Source of the DNA: Syntrophaceae bacterium UBA6255
GTDB taxonomy: Bacteria; Desulfobacterota; Syntrophia; Syntrophales; Smithellaceae
DNA: 24,530 nucleotides
Assembly (NCBI GenBank): GCA_002441205.1
Contig: DJVN01000089.1
Coordinates: 1-24,530, forward strand
Direction: 5' to 3'
The notes below the pieces were generated by a model, which saw nothing but the letters and a program-made list of their open reading frames with translations, made no database searches and was not told the origin of the DNA. The translations under genes were made by a program, and so were the position numbers. Each line of letters opens with the position of its first letter. The first letter of the stretch is position 1. Shown in pieces: positions 1 to 6,713 of the stretch.

Positions 1-1103
1 TCGGAATTAATGAAGTTGGAAAAATAGGGAACGCCATACTTTGCCGTCATTTCCCACAGATCATTGATGTTGTGATCGTCCCAGTTAAAATCTTTTGTTA
101 CATTGTAGGTCGGAATGGGAAAGGTGAAAACTCTTCCCTTGGCATCGCCTTCCGCCATAACCTGCAGAAACGCCTTATTGAAGAGATCCATTTCTTCCTG
201 AAATTCCTTGTAGGTTTCTTTCTGCGGTTTGCCGCCGATGATGACATTCTGGTCCGCGTAATACTTAGGAACGGTAACATCCAGGGTCACATTGGTAAAA
301 GGGGTCTGGAATCCAACACGCGTCGGAACATTGATATTGAAGATGAATTCCTGAAGCGCCTGCTTAATTTCTTTGATCGTCAAATTGTCGTAACGGATGA
401 ACGGGGCAAGCAAGGTATCGAAATTGGAAAAAGCCTGGGCTCCGGCTGCCTCGCCCTGCAGGGTGTAAAAGAAATTAACCACCTGCCCCAGTGCGCTGCG
501 CAAATGATTGGCGGGCTTGCTTTCCACTTTGCCTGAAACACCCTGAAATCCCTGCAGCAACAGGTCGTACAAATCCCAGCCTACGCAATAAACGGAAAGA
601 AGACTTAAATCGTGAATATGAAAATCACCTTCCGTGTGCGCTTTATGAATTTCCGGCGAGTAAATTTCATTCAGCCAGTATACTTTGCTGACTTCCGAAG
701 AAATATAATTATTCAAACCCTGCAAGGAATAATCCATATTACTGTTTTCATTGATTTTCCAATCCAGTTTTTTTAAATACTGATCGACAAGATCCACTTC
801 CATTCTATTGGCAATGTCTCTTAAGCGGGAATGTTGATCACGGTAAATGATGTATGCCTTTGCTGTCTTACGAAACGTGGAATTCAATAGAACTTCTTCG
901 ACAACATCCTGAATTTCTTCCACGGATAAAATTTTACTGTCAAAAAGCTTTTCGGCGAGATTTAAAACCTTGATCGTTAATTTACGCGCTTCTTTTATAT
1001 CGAATTCACCGGTGGCAATGCCGGCTTTGGCTATGGCATTGGTAATCTTCTCCGCGTTAAATTTAACTAACCGACCGTCTCTTTTTTTGATTTTCAAATT
1101 CAT
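1..1103 (-). CDS. nrdD: Anaerobic (class III) ribonucleoside-triphosphate reductase, N-terminal part
   Basis: This gene encodes the large subunit of the oxygen-sensitive glycyl-radical enzyme that reduces ribonucleoside triphosphates to deoxyribonucleotides in the cytoplasm. About 367 codons are present; the C-terminal half with the glycine-radical loop lies off the left edge. Residues 1-95 form an ATP-cone (start MNLKIKKRDGRLVKFNAEKI), the allosteric nucleotide-binding domain. The catalytic domain then starts, with GDFHIHDL at 159-166 and a Cys at 173, followed by the family-typical QTPFTNVTLD stretch. The ATG at 1103 is preceded by GGAG eight bases upstream. The gene is transcribed alone from a promoter carrying two NrdR-type boxes. 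The activase gene nrdG is not in the window and may lie beyond the edge. Identification is firm; the missing half prevents checking the radical site. Confidence 0.93.
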   Translation of the reverse strand, partial: MNLKIKKRDGRLVKFNAEKITNAIAKAGIATGEFDIKEARKLTIKVLNLAEKLFDSKILSVEEIQDVVEEVLLNSTFRKTAKAYIIYRDQHSRLRDIANRMEVDLVDQYLKKLDWKINENSNMDYSLQGLNNYISSEVSKVYWLNEIYSPEIHKAHTEGDFHIHDLSLLSVYCVGWDLYDLLLQGFQGVSGKVESKPANHLRSALGQVVNFFYTLQGEAAGAQAFSNFDTLLAPFIRYDNLTIKEIKQALQEFIFNINVPTRVGFQTPFTNVTLDVTVPKYYADQNVIIGGKPQKETYKEFQEEMDLFNKAFLQVMAEGDAKGRVFTFPIPTYNVTKDFNWDDHNINDLWEMTAKYGVPYFSNFINS

Positions 1104-1155
1104 AAAAAATACTCCATCAATGCAATTAAAAATAATATATAAGTAAAAACAAATA

Positions 1156-1171
1156 ACGCTATATATTGGGG
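1156..1171. promoter_or_regulatory. NrdR box, proximal to nrdD
   Basis: The core CTATATATTG fits the known NrdR consensus CwAtATaTwG at every position. NrdR is the zinc-finger/ATP-cone repressor of ribonucleotide reductase genes. The site lies just downstream of the predicted -10 hexamer and probably covers the transcription start of nrdD. A second box sits 31 bp away. Confidence 0.8.
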
Positions 1172-1180
1172 TGTTTTTGG

Positions 1181-1209
1181 ATGCTACCACTATATATAGT
1201 AATTTTCAA
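1181..1209 (-). promoter_or_regulatory. nrdD promoter (sigma-70 type)
   Basis: Read on the minus strand, TTGAAA (1204-1209) and TAGCAT (1181-1186) are separated by 17 bp. The placement relative to the two NrdR boxes makes this the likely repressed promoter. Predicted by eye. Confidence 0.6.
1187..1202. promoter_or_regulatory. NrdR box, distal to nrdD
   Basis: The core CTATATATAG is a perfect palindrome that fits the NrdR consensus. Its centre is 31 bp (about three helical turns) from the other box, the spacing usual for NrdR pairs. It sits inside the spacer between the -35 and -10 hexamers of the predicted nrdD promoter, so bound repressor would block polymerase. Confidence 0.83.
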
Positions 1210-1293
1210 GGAAATAATAAAATATTTTTCAGAAAATTATTCTTATTAAAACTCAAATGGATAGGTGGATTTTTTGATGAAATGATTGAAAAA

Positions 1294-3327
1294 TTATAGT
1301 TTGTTATATTCTGAAAAAATCATTGAAAAAATGGCTCGTCCCTGCGTCGATGATCTCAGATCAGTAGAATAACCAAACATGGCATTGAGAGGAACTTTTG
1401 CTTCTATTTCGCTTACAGTTCCTTTGGGATTGACGGATTGAATTTCACCTTTTCGCGCGTTAATGTCACCGATCACCTCACCCATAAATTCACTGGGAGT
1501 GATGATATCAACCATCATAATCGGTTCGAGCATAATCGGATCAGCTAAATTGCACCCTTCCCGAAAAGCCGTCGAGGCCGCAATTTTGTACCCCTGGGCG
1601 GAAGATTCTCCTTCCCGGAAAGAACCGCCGGTTACCATGACACCGACATCCATGACGGGATAACCGTTTAATACGCCGTTCATCATGGCTTCTTTGATGC
1701 CTTCTTCAATAACATCGTAATATTCGGCGGGAATTACACTGTCATCAACATTAATAATGATTTCATTGCCCAAACCTCTTTTACGAGGAGTTAAAGAAAT
1801 ACGAATATGTCCGAAGAGTTTCTTTTCGCCCAGTTCTTTTTCAAATATGTTTTCATGCTCCACTTTCTTCTGAATCGTTTCTCGATAGACGACTCGTGGT
1901 CTTCCAACATTCACATGACAGTTGAACTCGCGGAATAAACGGTCAACAATGATTTCCAAATGCAGTTCACCCATGCCGGAAATGATGGTTTGCGCCGTTT
2001 CGTCTTCATACTTCACCTTCAAGGTGGGATCTTCTTCAACTAATTTATCCAGCGCTACCGCCAGCTTTTCCTGATCCGCAGGCGTCTTGGCTTCAATGGC
2101 CTGGCTTATGACCGGTTCGTAAAATTCTATCAGTTCCAACATAATCGGATGTTCTTCCGCACACAGAGTGTCGCCGGTGGTTGTTGTTTTAAGCCCCAAC
2201 ACAGCAATGATATCCCCCGCGGAAGCCGTGTCTATTCTTTCTCTTTTATTGGCGTGCATCCGTAAAAGGCGCGCGATTTTTTCCCGCCTTTTTTTTATGG
2301 AATTATAAATTTCATCATTAGCCTGTAATTTTCCTGAATAAATTCTCAGGTAAGTCAGTTTTCGTCCTTCATCGAGCATAATTTTAAACGCCAGAGCAGC
2401 CAGCGGCTCTTTATCCGAGCTTTGTCTTTTTTCTTCTTTTTTCGTCAACGGATTAATCCCCTTTACGGGTGGAATATCCTCAGGGGAAGGAAGGTATTTG
2501 ATCACGGCATCCAAAACAGGCTGAATTCCCTTATTTCGTAATGCGGCACCACAAAGTACCGGTACTATTTTTAAAGAAATTGTCGCTTTTCTCAGCGCGT
2601 CTTCTATCTCCGCCACGGTAATGTCTTCACCACTTAGATACTTGTCCGCGAGATTGTCATCCACCTCGGCAAGCGTTTCGATCATTTTGTCGCGGTTCGA
2701 TTTCATCTGATCGGCAAATTCTTCCGGAACATCCTGTCTGACAATTTCCATCCCAGCGGTTGAATCATTCCAGACAATCATTGTTTCATTAATCAGGTCA
2801 ATCGCGCCTCGAAAATTATCCTCGCTTCCCGCGGGAAGCTGAATGGCCACGGGAATGGACGTAAAACGCGTCCGCATCATTTCAATCACGTTGAAATAAT
2901 CAGCCCCGATTCTGTCCATTTTATTGATGAAGGCTATTTTGGGAACACCGTATTTATCAGCCTGGTGCCAGACGGTTTCCGATTGCGGCTCAACACCGCC
3001 CACCGCGCAAAACACGACAACCGCGCCATCGAGAATGCGCAGGGAACGCTCCACTTCAATGGTGAAATCAACATGTCCCGGCGTATCAATAATATGAACA
3101 TCATGATTACGCCACGCGCAAGTCGTCACAGCGGATGTAATGGTAATACCTCTTTCCTGTTCCTGAGGCATCCAGTCCATAACCGCTTCACCGTCATGGA
3201 CTTCTCCCATCTTGTAGGATTTGCCCGTATAATAAAGAATTCTTTCCGTAACCGTTGTTTTACCGGCGTCGATGTGAGCAACGATACCGATATTGCGAGT
3301 GCGGGATATTTTGGATTTTGATGCCAT
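1294..3327 (-). CDS. fusA: Elongation factor G paralogue, probably EF-G2 type
   Basis: A ribosomal translocase-family GTPase of 677 residues. GTP-binding motifs are complete: AHIDAGKT at 17-24, the RGIT switch at 59-62, DTPGH at 81-85 and NKMD at 135-138. Domains II-V follow, ending in the FGYSTDLRS stretch of domain V. I start at the ATG of MASKSK (3327) because the conserved fold begins only there; an upstream in-frame ATG at 3381 would add 18 non-conserved residues and overlap the gene before it. At the start of domain IV the usual GGRGQYG signature is replaced by ELGEKKLFGHI, resembling mitochondrial EF-G2 (LGDKR...), a ribosome-recycling form. The gene is not in a str operon with rpsL, rpsG or tuf, which also suggests a paralogue. 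It follows a GerMN gene at 16 bp. EF-G family is certain; the EF-G2 class is inference. Confidence 0.93.
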   Translation of the reverse strand: MASKSKISRTRNIGIVAHIDAGKTTVTERILYYTGKSYKMGEVHDGEAVMDWMPQEQERGITITSAVTTCAWRNHDVHIIDTPGHVDFTIEVERSLRILDGAVVVFCAVGGVEPQSETVWHQADKYGVPKIAFINKMDRIGADYFNVIEMMRTRFTSIPVAIQLPAGSEDNFRGAIDLINETMIVWNDSTAGMEIVRQDVPEEFADQMKSNRDKMIETLAEVDDNLADKYLSGEDITVAEIEDALRKATISLKIVPVLCGAALRNKGIQPVLDAVIKYLPSPEDIPPVKGINPLTKKEEKRQSSDKEPLAALAFKIMLDEGRKLTYLRIYSGKLQANDEIYNSIKKRREKIARLLRMHANKRERIDTASAGDIIAVLGLKTTTTGDTLCAEEHPIMLELIEFYEPVISQAIEAKTPADQEKLAVALDKLVEEDPTLKVKYEDETAQTIISGMGELHLEIIVDRLFREFNCHVNVGRPRVVYRETIQKKVEHENIFEKELGEKKLFGHIRISLTPRKRGLGNEIIINVDDSVIPAEYYDVIEEGIKEAMMNGVLNGYPVMDVGVMVTGGSFREGESSAQGYKIAASTAFREGCNLADPIMLEPIMMVDIITPSEFMGEVIGDINARKGEIQSVNPKGTVSEIEAKVPLNAMFGYSTDLRSSTQGRAIFSMIFSEYNKL

Positions 3328-3343
3328 AAGATAAATAATCGAT

Positions 3344-3961
3344 CTATTTTTCGGGGATAATGAGTTCCAAATCAGGAGCAAAAGCCTTGCGGGTGGAAAT
3401 GTGACCTTTAATGGACGGGATTTCTTTACCTTCCACTAAAATTTTTACCTTCGTAATAACGGATACATTTTGAGTTAGTGAATTTGTTAAAGAATAAATT
3501 GTAGCCATTTCGGACGCGGAACTGCCTTCATAGGCTTTTAGCAAATCCTTATGGAAATTTACCGAAGCTACGCCATCATCCGATATTTTCACGTCTTTGA
3601 CAGTAACCCCCTTGGGAAATGTATTCACCAATCCGTTTTGGGAGCCGTTCAGCAAAGCCTTAACAATCTCTTTCGCCTGTAAGGCATTATCACTTTCTTT
3701 GTTTACAAAACGTTTTTCAGATTTTAAAAAACGTTCCTGTGGATCGGAAAAATAAATTTTGGCAACTTGCTTTTCTTTCCGTTTCATCGCGTCCATATCA
3801 ACCGGAGGAAATATGGCGCTGAACAACGTAACAAAGAAAATAACCAGCAAAACAATGCCTCCGCCGATAATAAGCGACAGATAAAATATTTTCGTCGATT
3901 TTTTTATTTTCTTTTCTTTGATATTTTCTGACCGTAATTGTTTCTTGGTCGACATCAGCAT
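3344..3961 (-). CDS. GerMN-domain membrane-anchored protein
   Basis: A 205-residue protein with a lysine-rich cytoplasmic tail (about 1-25), one membrane helix (about 26-51) and a GerMN-like domain outside (about 65-203). Features of that domain include KIYFSD, the NALQAKEIVKALLNGSQNG helix, a GVASVNFHKDLL strand, and a final KILVEGKEIPSIKGHI segment. GerMN domains occur in spore-germination GerM and in many envelope proteins of non-sporulating bacteria, where the role is mostly unknown. AGGAG precedes the ATG at 3961 by four bases; a second ATG six bases on (3955) is also possible. It is the first gene of a probable two-gene transcript with the EF-G paralogue 16 bp downstream, an unexpected pairing with no functional explanation. 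Confidence 0.82.
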   Translation of the reverse strand: MLMSTKKQLRSENIKEKKIKKSTKIFYLSLIIGGGIVLLVIFFVTLFSAIFPPVDMDAMKRKEKQVAKIYFSDPQERFLKSEKRFVNKESDNALQAKEIVKALLNGSQNGLVNTFPKGVTVKDVKISDDGVASVNFHKDLLKAYEGSSASEMATIYSLTNSLTQNVSVITKVKILVEGKEIPSIKGHISTRKAFAPDLELIIPEK

Positions 3962-3985
3962 TCAACTCCTCTGAAAAACGTTGTC

Positions 3986-4014
3986 AACTTATGGTATTTT
4001 ATTTTAACTGTCAA
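3986..4014 (-). promoter_or_regulatory. Possible promoter of the GerMN-EF-G unit
   Basis: On the minus strand a consensus -35 TTGACA (4009-4014) lies 17 bp from TAAGTT (3986-3991), a weak -10. The position, about 25 bp before the GerMN start, is suitable, but the -10 match is poor. Confidence 0.35.
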
Positions 4015-4040
4015 GAAGAACAAAATTTTGATTTATTCAT

Positions 4041-4094
4041 AAAAAACCCCCCTGCCTGAGAAATAAAATATTTCAAAAAGCAGGGGGCTTTTTT
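4041..4094 (-). terminator. Rho-independent terminator after rubrerythrin
   Basis: Arms AAAAAACCCCCCTGC (4041-4055) and GCAGGGGGCTTTTTT (4080-4094) pair with one C/C mismatch. The 24-base loop contains a further small stem (GAAAT/ATTTC). On the minus strand the hairpin ends in a run of six T, ten bases after the rubrerythrin stop codon. The symmetric A/T tracts would also let it act in the other direction. Confidence 0.88.
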
Positions 4095-4104
4095 AAACTT
4101 TTCT

Positions 4105-4683
4105 TTAGAAGTTTTCGGCAAGAACCTCATAATAAGCCTGCGGATGCCTGCAGGCCGGACATTCTTGCGGTGCTTCATTTCCTTCATAAATATAACCGCA
4201 ATTAATGCAGTGCCACGTGACGGAAGCTTTCTTTTTAAATACTTCACCTTTGGCTATATTTTCCGCAAGTTTTCGGTATCTGTTTTCATGAAACTTTTCA
4301 ACTTTGGCAATCTGTTCAAATGAACGCGCCACTTCCGGGAAGCCTTCTTCATTTGCCACCTTTGCGGCATCTGAATACAAAACCGTCCATTCCATTTTTT
4401 CCCCTGCCGCCGCCGCCTCAAGATTACTTTTTGTATCACCTATGACACCTGCCGGATAGGACGCGGTCATTTCAACCTCACCCCCCTCAAGATATTTGAA
4501 AAACACTTTTGCGTGTTCCTTTTCATTTTCCGCCGTTTCCAGGAAAAAGCGCGAAATCTGTTCAAATCCCTCTTTCTTTGCCGCGCTGGCAAAAAAAGTG
4601 TAACGATTTCTTGCCTGTGCTTCACCGGCAAACGAAGCCAGTAAATTTTTTTCTGTCTTGGTTCCTTTTATTGACTTGGCCAT
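4105..4683 (-). CDS. rbr: Rubrerythrin
   Basis: A 192-residue cytoplasmic non-haem iron peroxidase that reduces hydrogen peroxide to water, protecting anaerobes from oxygen stress. The ferritin-like four-helix domain (about 1-145) carries the di-iron ligands at the classical places: E21, E53 with H56, E94 with E97, and E128 with H131. The C-terminal rubredoxin domain holds the FeS4 cysteines C158, C161, C174 and C177 (CINCGYIYEG and CPAC). Length and domain order match the classical rubrerythrins of sulfate reducers. AGGAG precedes the ATG closely. It is second in an operon, 54 bp after a flavoredoxin-like gene that may supply electrons, and is closed by a strong terminator. No residue is missing, so it should be functional. 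Confidence 0.97.
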   Translation of the reverse strand: MAKSIKGTKTEKNLLASFAGEAQARNRYTFFASAAKKEGFEQISRFFLETAENEKEHAKVFFKYLEGGEVEMTASYPAGVIGDTKSNLEAAAAGEKMEWTVLYSDAAKVANEEGFPEVARSFEQIAKVEKFHENRYRKLAENIAKGEVFKKKASVTWHCINCGYIYEGNEAPQECPACRHPQAYYEVLAENF

Positions 4684-4737
4684 TTTTCATCTCCTTTTTT
4701 ATATTTTTTAATATACTATTCATTGTTTTTCAACTTA

Positions 4738-5316
4738 TCAATGGTCTTTTATTATTTTTTCCCCAATGAAAAAAGCTTCACCCAGATATTTTCCTACACT
4801 ATGATAAGCACGATTTTCCGGAGCATAGATGACCGGTTGGATTTTCATGATATCGGGCAAACCGTCTTCTCCCAACATTGATTCTTCAACTTTGACATCC
4901 ATAATCTCACCGATAAAATGAGTATGGATGCCAATTTCAACATGCTCCAACAATTTGCATTCCATAATCATTGGAAATTCCTTGATATAAGGAGCATCAA
5001 TGTTTTCGCTTTTTACGGCCGTCATCTTAGCCCCCGCAAATTTATCGGTCTTTTTACCCGACGTCATGCCGCAATAATCTGCAATGACAACCTGATTCTC
5101 GGACGGAACATTAATCGTAAAAGCTTTTCTTTCCATAATATTATCATAGGTATATCTTGATTTTCTCAACGAAATGGCCACGGCAGGCGGCTGAGAACTG
5201 CAAATCCCTCCCCAGGCTACGGTGGCGGCATCCGGGTTGCCTTTTTTATCGTAGGTTCCTATTAGCCACACGGGAGCGGGATAAAGCAGCGTTTTGGCGC
5301 CGAAAGATTTTTTCAT
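4738..5316 (-). CDS. Flavoredoxin-like flavin reductase / FMN-binding protein
   Basis: A 192-residue protein of the flavin reductase-like, FMN-binding split-barrel family, the size of the flavoredoxin of Desulfovibrio. Visible family features are the N-terminal PAPVWLIGTYD strand, the NPDAATVAWGGICSSQPP segment that lines the flavin, and AISLRKSRYTYDNI with AFTINVPSE. Members carry electrons between reduced ferredoxin, NAD(P)H or other donors and small redox proteins. AGGAG lies in front of the ATG at 5316. The gene leads an operon with rubrerythrin, so a role in feeding electrons to peroxide reduction is plausible but inferred. A hydrolase role is unlikely because no hydrolytic motif is visible. 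Confidence 0.87.
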   Translation of the reverse strand: MKKSFGAKTLLYPAPVWLIGTYDKKGNPDAATVAWGGICSSQPPAVAISLRKSRYTYDNIMERKAFTINVPSENQVVIADYCGMTSGKKTDKFAGAKMTAVKSENIDAPYIKEFPMIMECKLLEHVEIGIHTHFIGEIMDVKVEESMLGEDGLPDIMKIQPVIYAPENRAYHSVGKYLGEAFFIGEKIIKDH

Positions 5317-5364
5317 AAATTCTCCTTTTGAAAAATTAATAATGAACCGTTCTTGCTTGAATTT

Positions 5365-5393
5365 TGTATAAATTATTTGCGTCGAAAACTCAA
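5365..5393 (-). promoter_or_regulatory. Promoter of the flavoredoxin-rubrerythrin operon
   Basis: On the minus strand TTGAGT (5388-5393) and TATACA (5365-5370) are separated by exactly 17 bp, about 50 bp before the flavoredoxin start. No clear PerR-type palindrome was recognised overlapping it. Confidence 0.5.
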
Positions 5394-5468
5394 TTCATTA
5401 AAAAATTGTTTAATTTATAATTAAATTTATAGTAGAATGAATTCAACTAAAGCAGAAGGAGGTTTTTT

Positions 5469-5654
5469 ATGGCCACGATTATGCCGGAATCAGAAAACGT
5501 GCAAAAAGCAATTAAATGGGTATCTTCAAATTTAGAAGAAGAAAATCAGACACTAGCCAAGCTTATAGACAAAGCCGTATTTAAGTTTGATTTATCTCCC
5601 AAGGATACAGAATTTCTGACTAAATTTTTCCGTGAGAGTCAATCCAGCAAATAA
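5469..5654 (+). CDS. Small hypothetical protein (61 aa)
   Basis: I do not recognise this family. The gene is credible because a near-perfect GAAGGAGG ribosome site stands six bases before its ATG and a strong hairpin follows its stop. It is the only plus-strand gene between two minus-strand units. The product is charged, without signal peptide or membrane helix, and is predicted mostly helical: residues 9-40 (KAIKWVSSNLEEENQTLAKL) form an amphipathic helix, then a short LSPKDTEFLTKFF helix. This resembles small helical regulators or assembly factors, but nothing in the sequence fixes a function. Confidence 0.7.
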   Translation: MATIMPESENVQKAIKWVSSNLEEENQTLAKLIDKAVFKFDLSPKDTEFLTKFFRESQSSK

Positions 5655-5681
5655 GCTGTCTCTCCGGGCCGAAGAAAAGTT

Positions 5682-5719
5682 AAATCCGGGCAATTATCTG
5701 ATTGTAATTGTCCGGATTT
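5682..5719. terminator. Hairpin terminator between convergent genes
   Basis: Arms AAATCCGGGCAATTA (5682-5696) and TAATTGTCCGGATTT (5705-5719) pair over all 15 positions with a single G-U wobble and an eight-base loop. It follows the stop of the 61-codon gene by about 27 bp and the HD gene converges from the other side, so it probably serves both. The U tracts are short on both strands. Confidence 0.72.
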
Positions 5720-5773
5720 ATATTACATTTATTCGGGAGCTGGCAATCCTTTTGAGCCGGTTAAAACGAATTC

Positions 5774-6349
5774 TTAACCGCCGTTCCCGTTAATCCACCA
5801 GGCCCCTTTTTCTTTAAACCACCAATGAGAGGAATCTGTCTTGATGATTCTTTCAGAAAGCTTTTTACCGTTTTCCGTTGTTAACCTCTGAAGAGCAAAG
5901 TTTATCCATTCTTCCGAATATTTATTGCCCAGATCTCCGCATTCTTTGAGCTGTAAAATAAGAGCAATTTGATCGGCATCTCTCGCGATTAATGCTTCTT
6001 TTGTTTCCTTCCGATTAAATTCTTCTATGGCTTTTTGAATATCTTCGCCGAAAAAAAGACTTTCCGTCAATTCCCGGACTGCTTTTGCTTCATCAACATG
6101 GACATATTTTTTATTAACATAATTCATATCTCCGGTTCGTGCTTCCGGCAGATCATGAAGAATACACATTTTTAAAACTCGTGATTCATCGAGTGATTCA
6201 TCCATTTTGCAGAGAGCATATCCTACAAAGATCGTGCGTAAAACGTGTTCCGCAACCGATTCACTGCCGCTTCCGAGAAACTGGTAACCGCTGCGCGGTG
6301 TTCTACTAAGCATTCCTACTTCAAATAAAAAATTTGCGATATTGTCCAT
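5774..6349 (-). CDS. HD-domain hydrolase, YfbR/HDDC2-like 5'-nucleotidase
   Basis: A 191-residue cytoplasmic metal-dependent phosphohydrolase. The HD motifs are in order: H35 (in SVAEHV), H65-D66 (ILHDLPEARTGD) and the distal Asp in RDADQI (D124/D126). Family members related to YfbR and HDDC2 remove the phosphate from deoxynucleoside 5'-monophosphates, which would place the enzyme in nucleotide-pool control. It lacks GGDEF, RelA or response-regulator parts. The start codon lies one base after the stop of a 72-codon gene and the end of that gene supplies the GAAGG ribosome site, so translation is probably coupled. The C-terminal Trp-rich tail (SSHWWFKEKGAWW) is kept in this family. Substrate is inferred. 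Confidence 0.85.
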   Translation of the reverse strand: MDNIANFLFEVGMLSRTPRSGYQFLGSGSESVAEHVLRTIFVGYALCKMDESLDESRVLKMCILHDLPEARTGDMNYVNKKYVHVDEAKAVRELTESLFFGEDIQKAIEEFNRKETKEALIARDADQIALILQLKECGDLGNKYSEEWINFALQRLTTENGKKLSERIIKTDSSHWWFKEKGAWWINGNGG

Positions 6350-6350
6350 T

Positions 6351-6569
6351 TTATTCCTTCTTCAATACCTTGATGCGATTAGCCATCATTTCCGATATTT
6401 TCGTTATTTGCAATTGGATGGAAGCGACACCGTCAGGCCTCATCGCTATAACTTTGTCCAGTTGAGCCTTCCAGTGCTCTAAAGAGTTAATTTCATTCTC
6501 TCGTAACTTTTTCTCAAAACGATCCTGATACTCCTTGATAAATAAGTCCGACGAACTCCTTTGTGCCAT
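6351..6569 (-). CDS. Small hypothetical protein (72 aa) coupled to the HD hydrolase
   Basis: Not recognised. It is a charged, soluble and probably helical protein with no signal peptide or cysteines. GGGAG stands nine bases before the ATG, and a good promoter lies upstream, so it is the first gene of a two-gene unit. Its stop is separated from the start of the HD hydrolase by one base. Such tight coupling suggests a partner or regulator of the hydrolase, but this is only inference from position. Confidence 0.72.
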   Translation of the reverse strand: MAQRSSSDLFIKEYQDRFEKKLRENEINSLEHWKAQLDKVIAMRPDGVASIQLQITKISEMMANRIKVLKKE

Positions 6570-6598
6570 TTCACATCTCCCTTTCTTGAATTTGCGGC

Positions 6599-6626
6599 AT
6601 TATATCATCGGGTTTTTATCTTGCAA
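6599..6626 (-). promoter_or_regulatory. Promoter of the 72-aa gene and HD hydrolase
   Basis: On the minus strand TTGCAA (6621-6626) and a perfect TATAAT (6599-6604) are 16 bp apart, about 30 bp before the start codon. This is one of the best promoter matches in the window. Confidence 0.68.
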
Positions 6627-6648
6627 CTACGAATTTTGAAATCATTGT

Positions 6649-6677
6649 TTGACACTATTCTTCAAATACTATAAATA
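6649..6677 (+). promoter_or_regulatory. Promoter of the DUF1385 gene
   Basis: A perfect TTGACA (6649-6654) is followed by the overlapping candidates TATAAA (6670-6675, 15 bp spacer) and TAAATA (6672-6677, 17 bp spacer). It diverges from the promoter of the HD unit. Confidence 0.5.
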
Positions 6678-6713
6678 AAAGTCAAATTTTTATTCATAGA
6701 AAGATAAATTGAT

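Noticed and set aside
72..536. Plus-strand ORF of 154 codons
   Set aside because: It is antisense to the clearly coding nrdD frame, which has ATP-cone and HIHDL motifs, and has no ribosome site.
3328..3381. Upstream ATG adding 18 residues to EF-G
   Set aside because: The extension overlaps the GerMN gene, is not conserved-looking, and the family fold begins at the downstream ATG.
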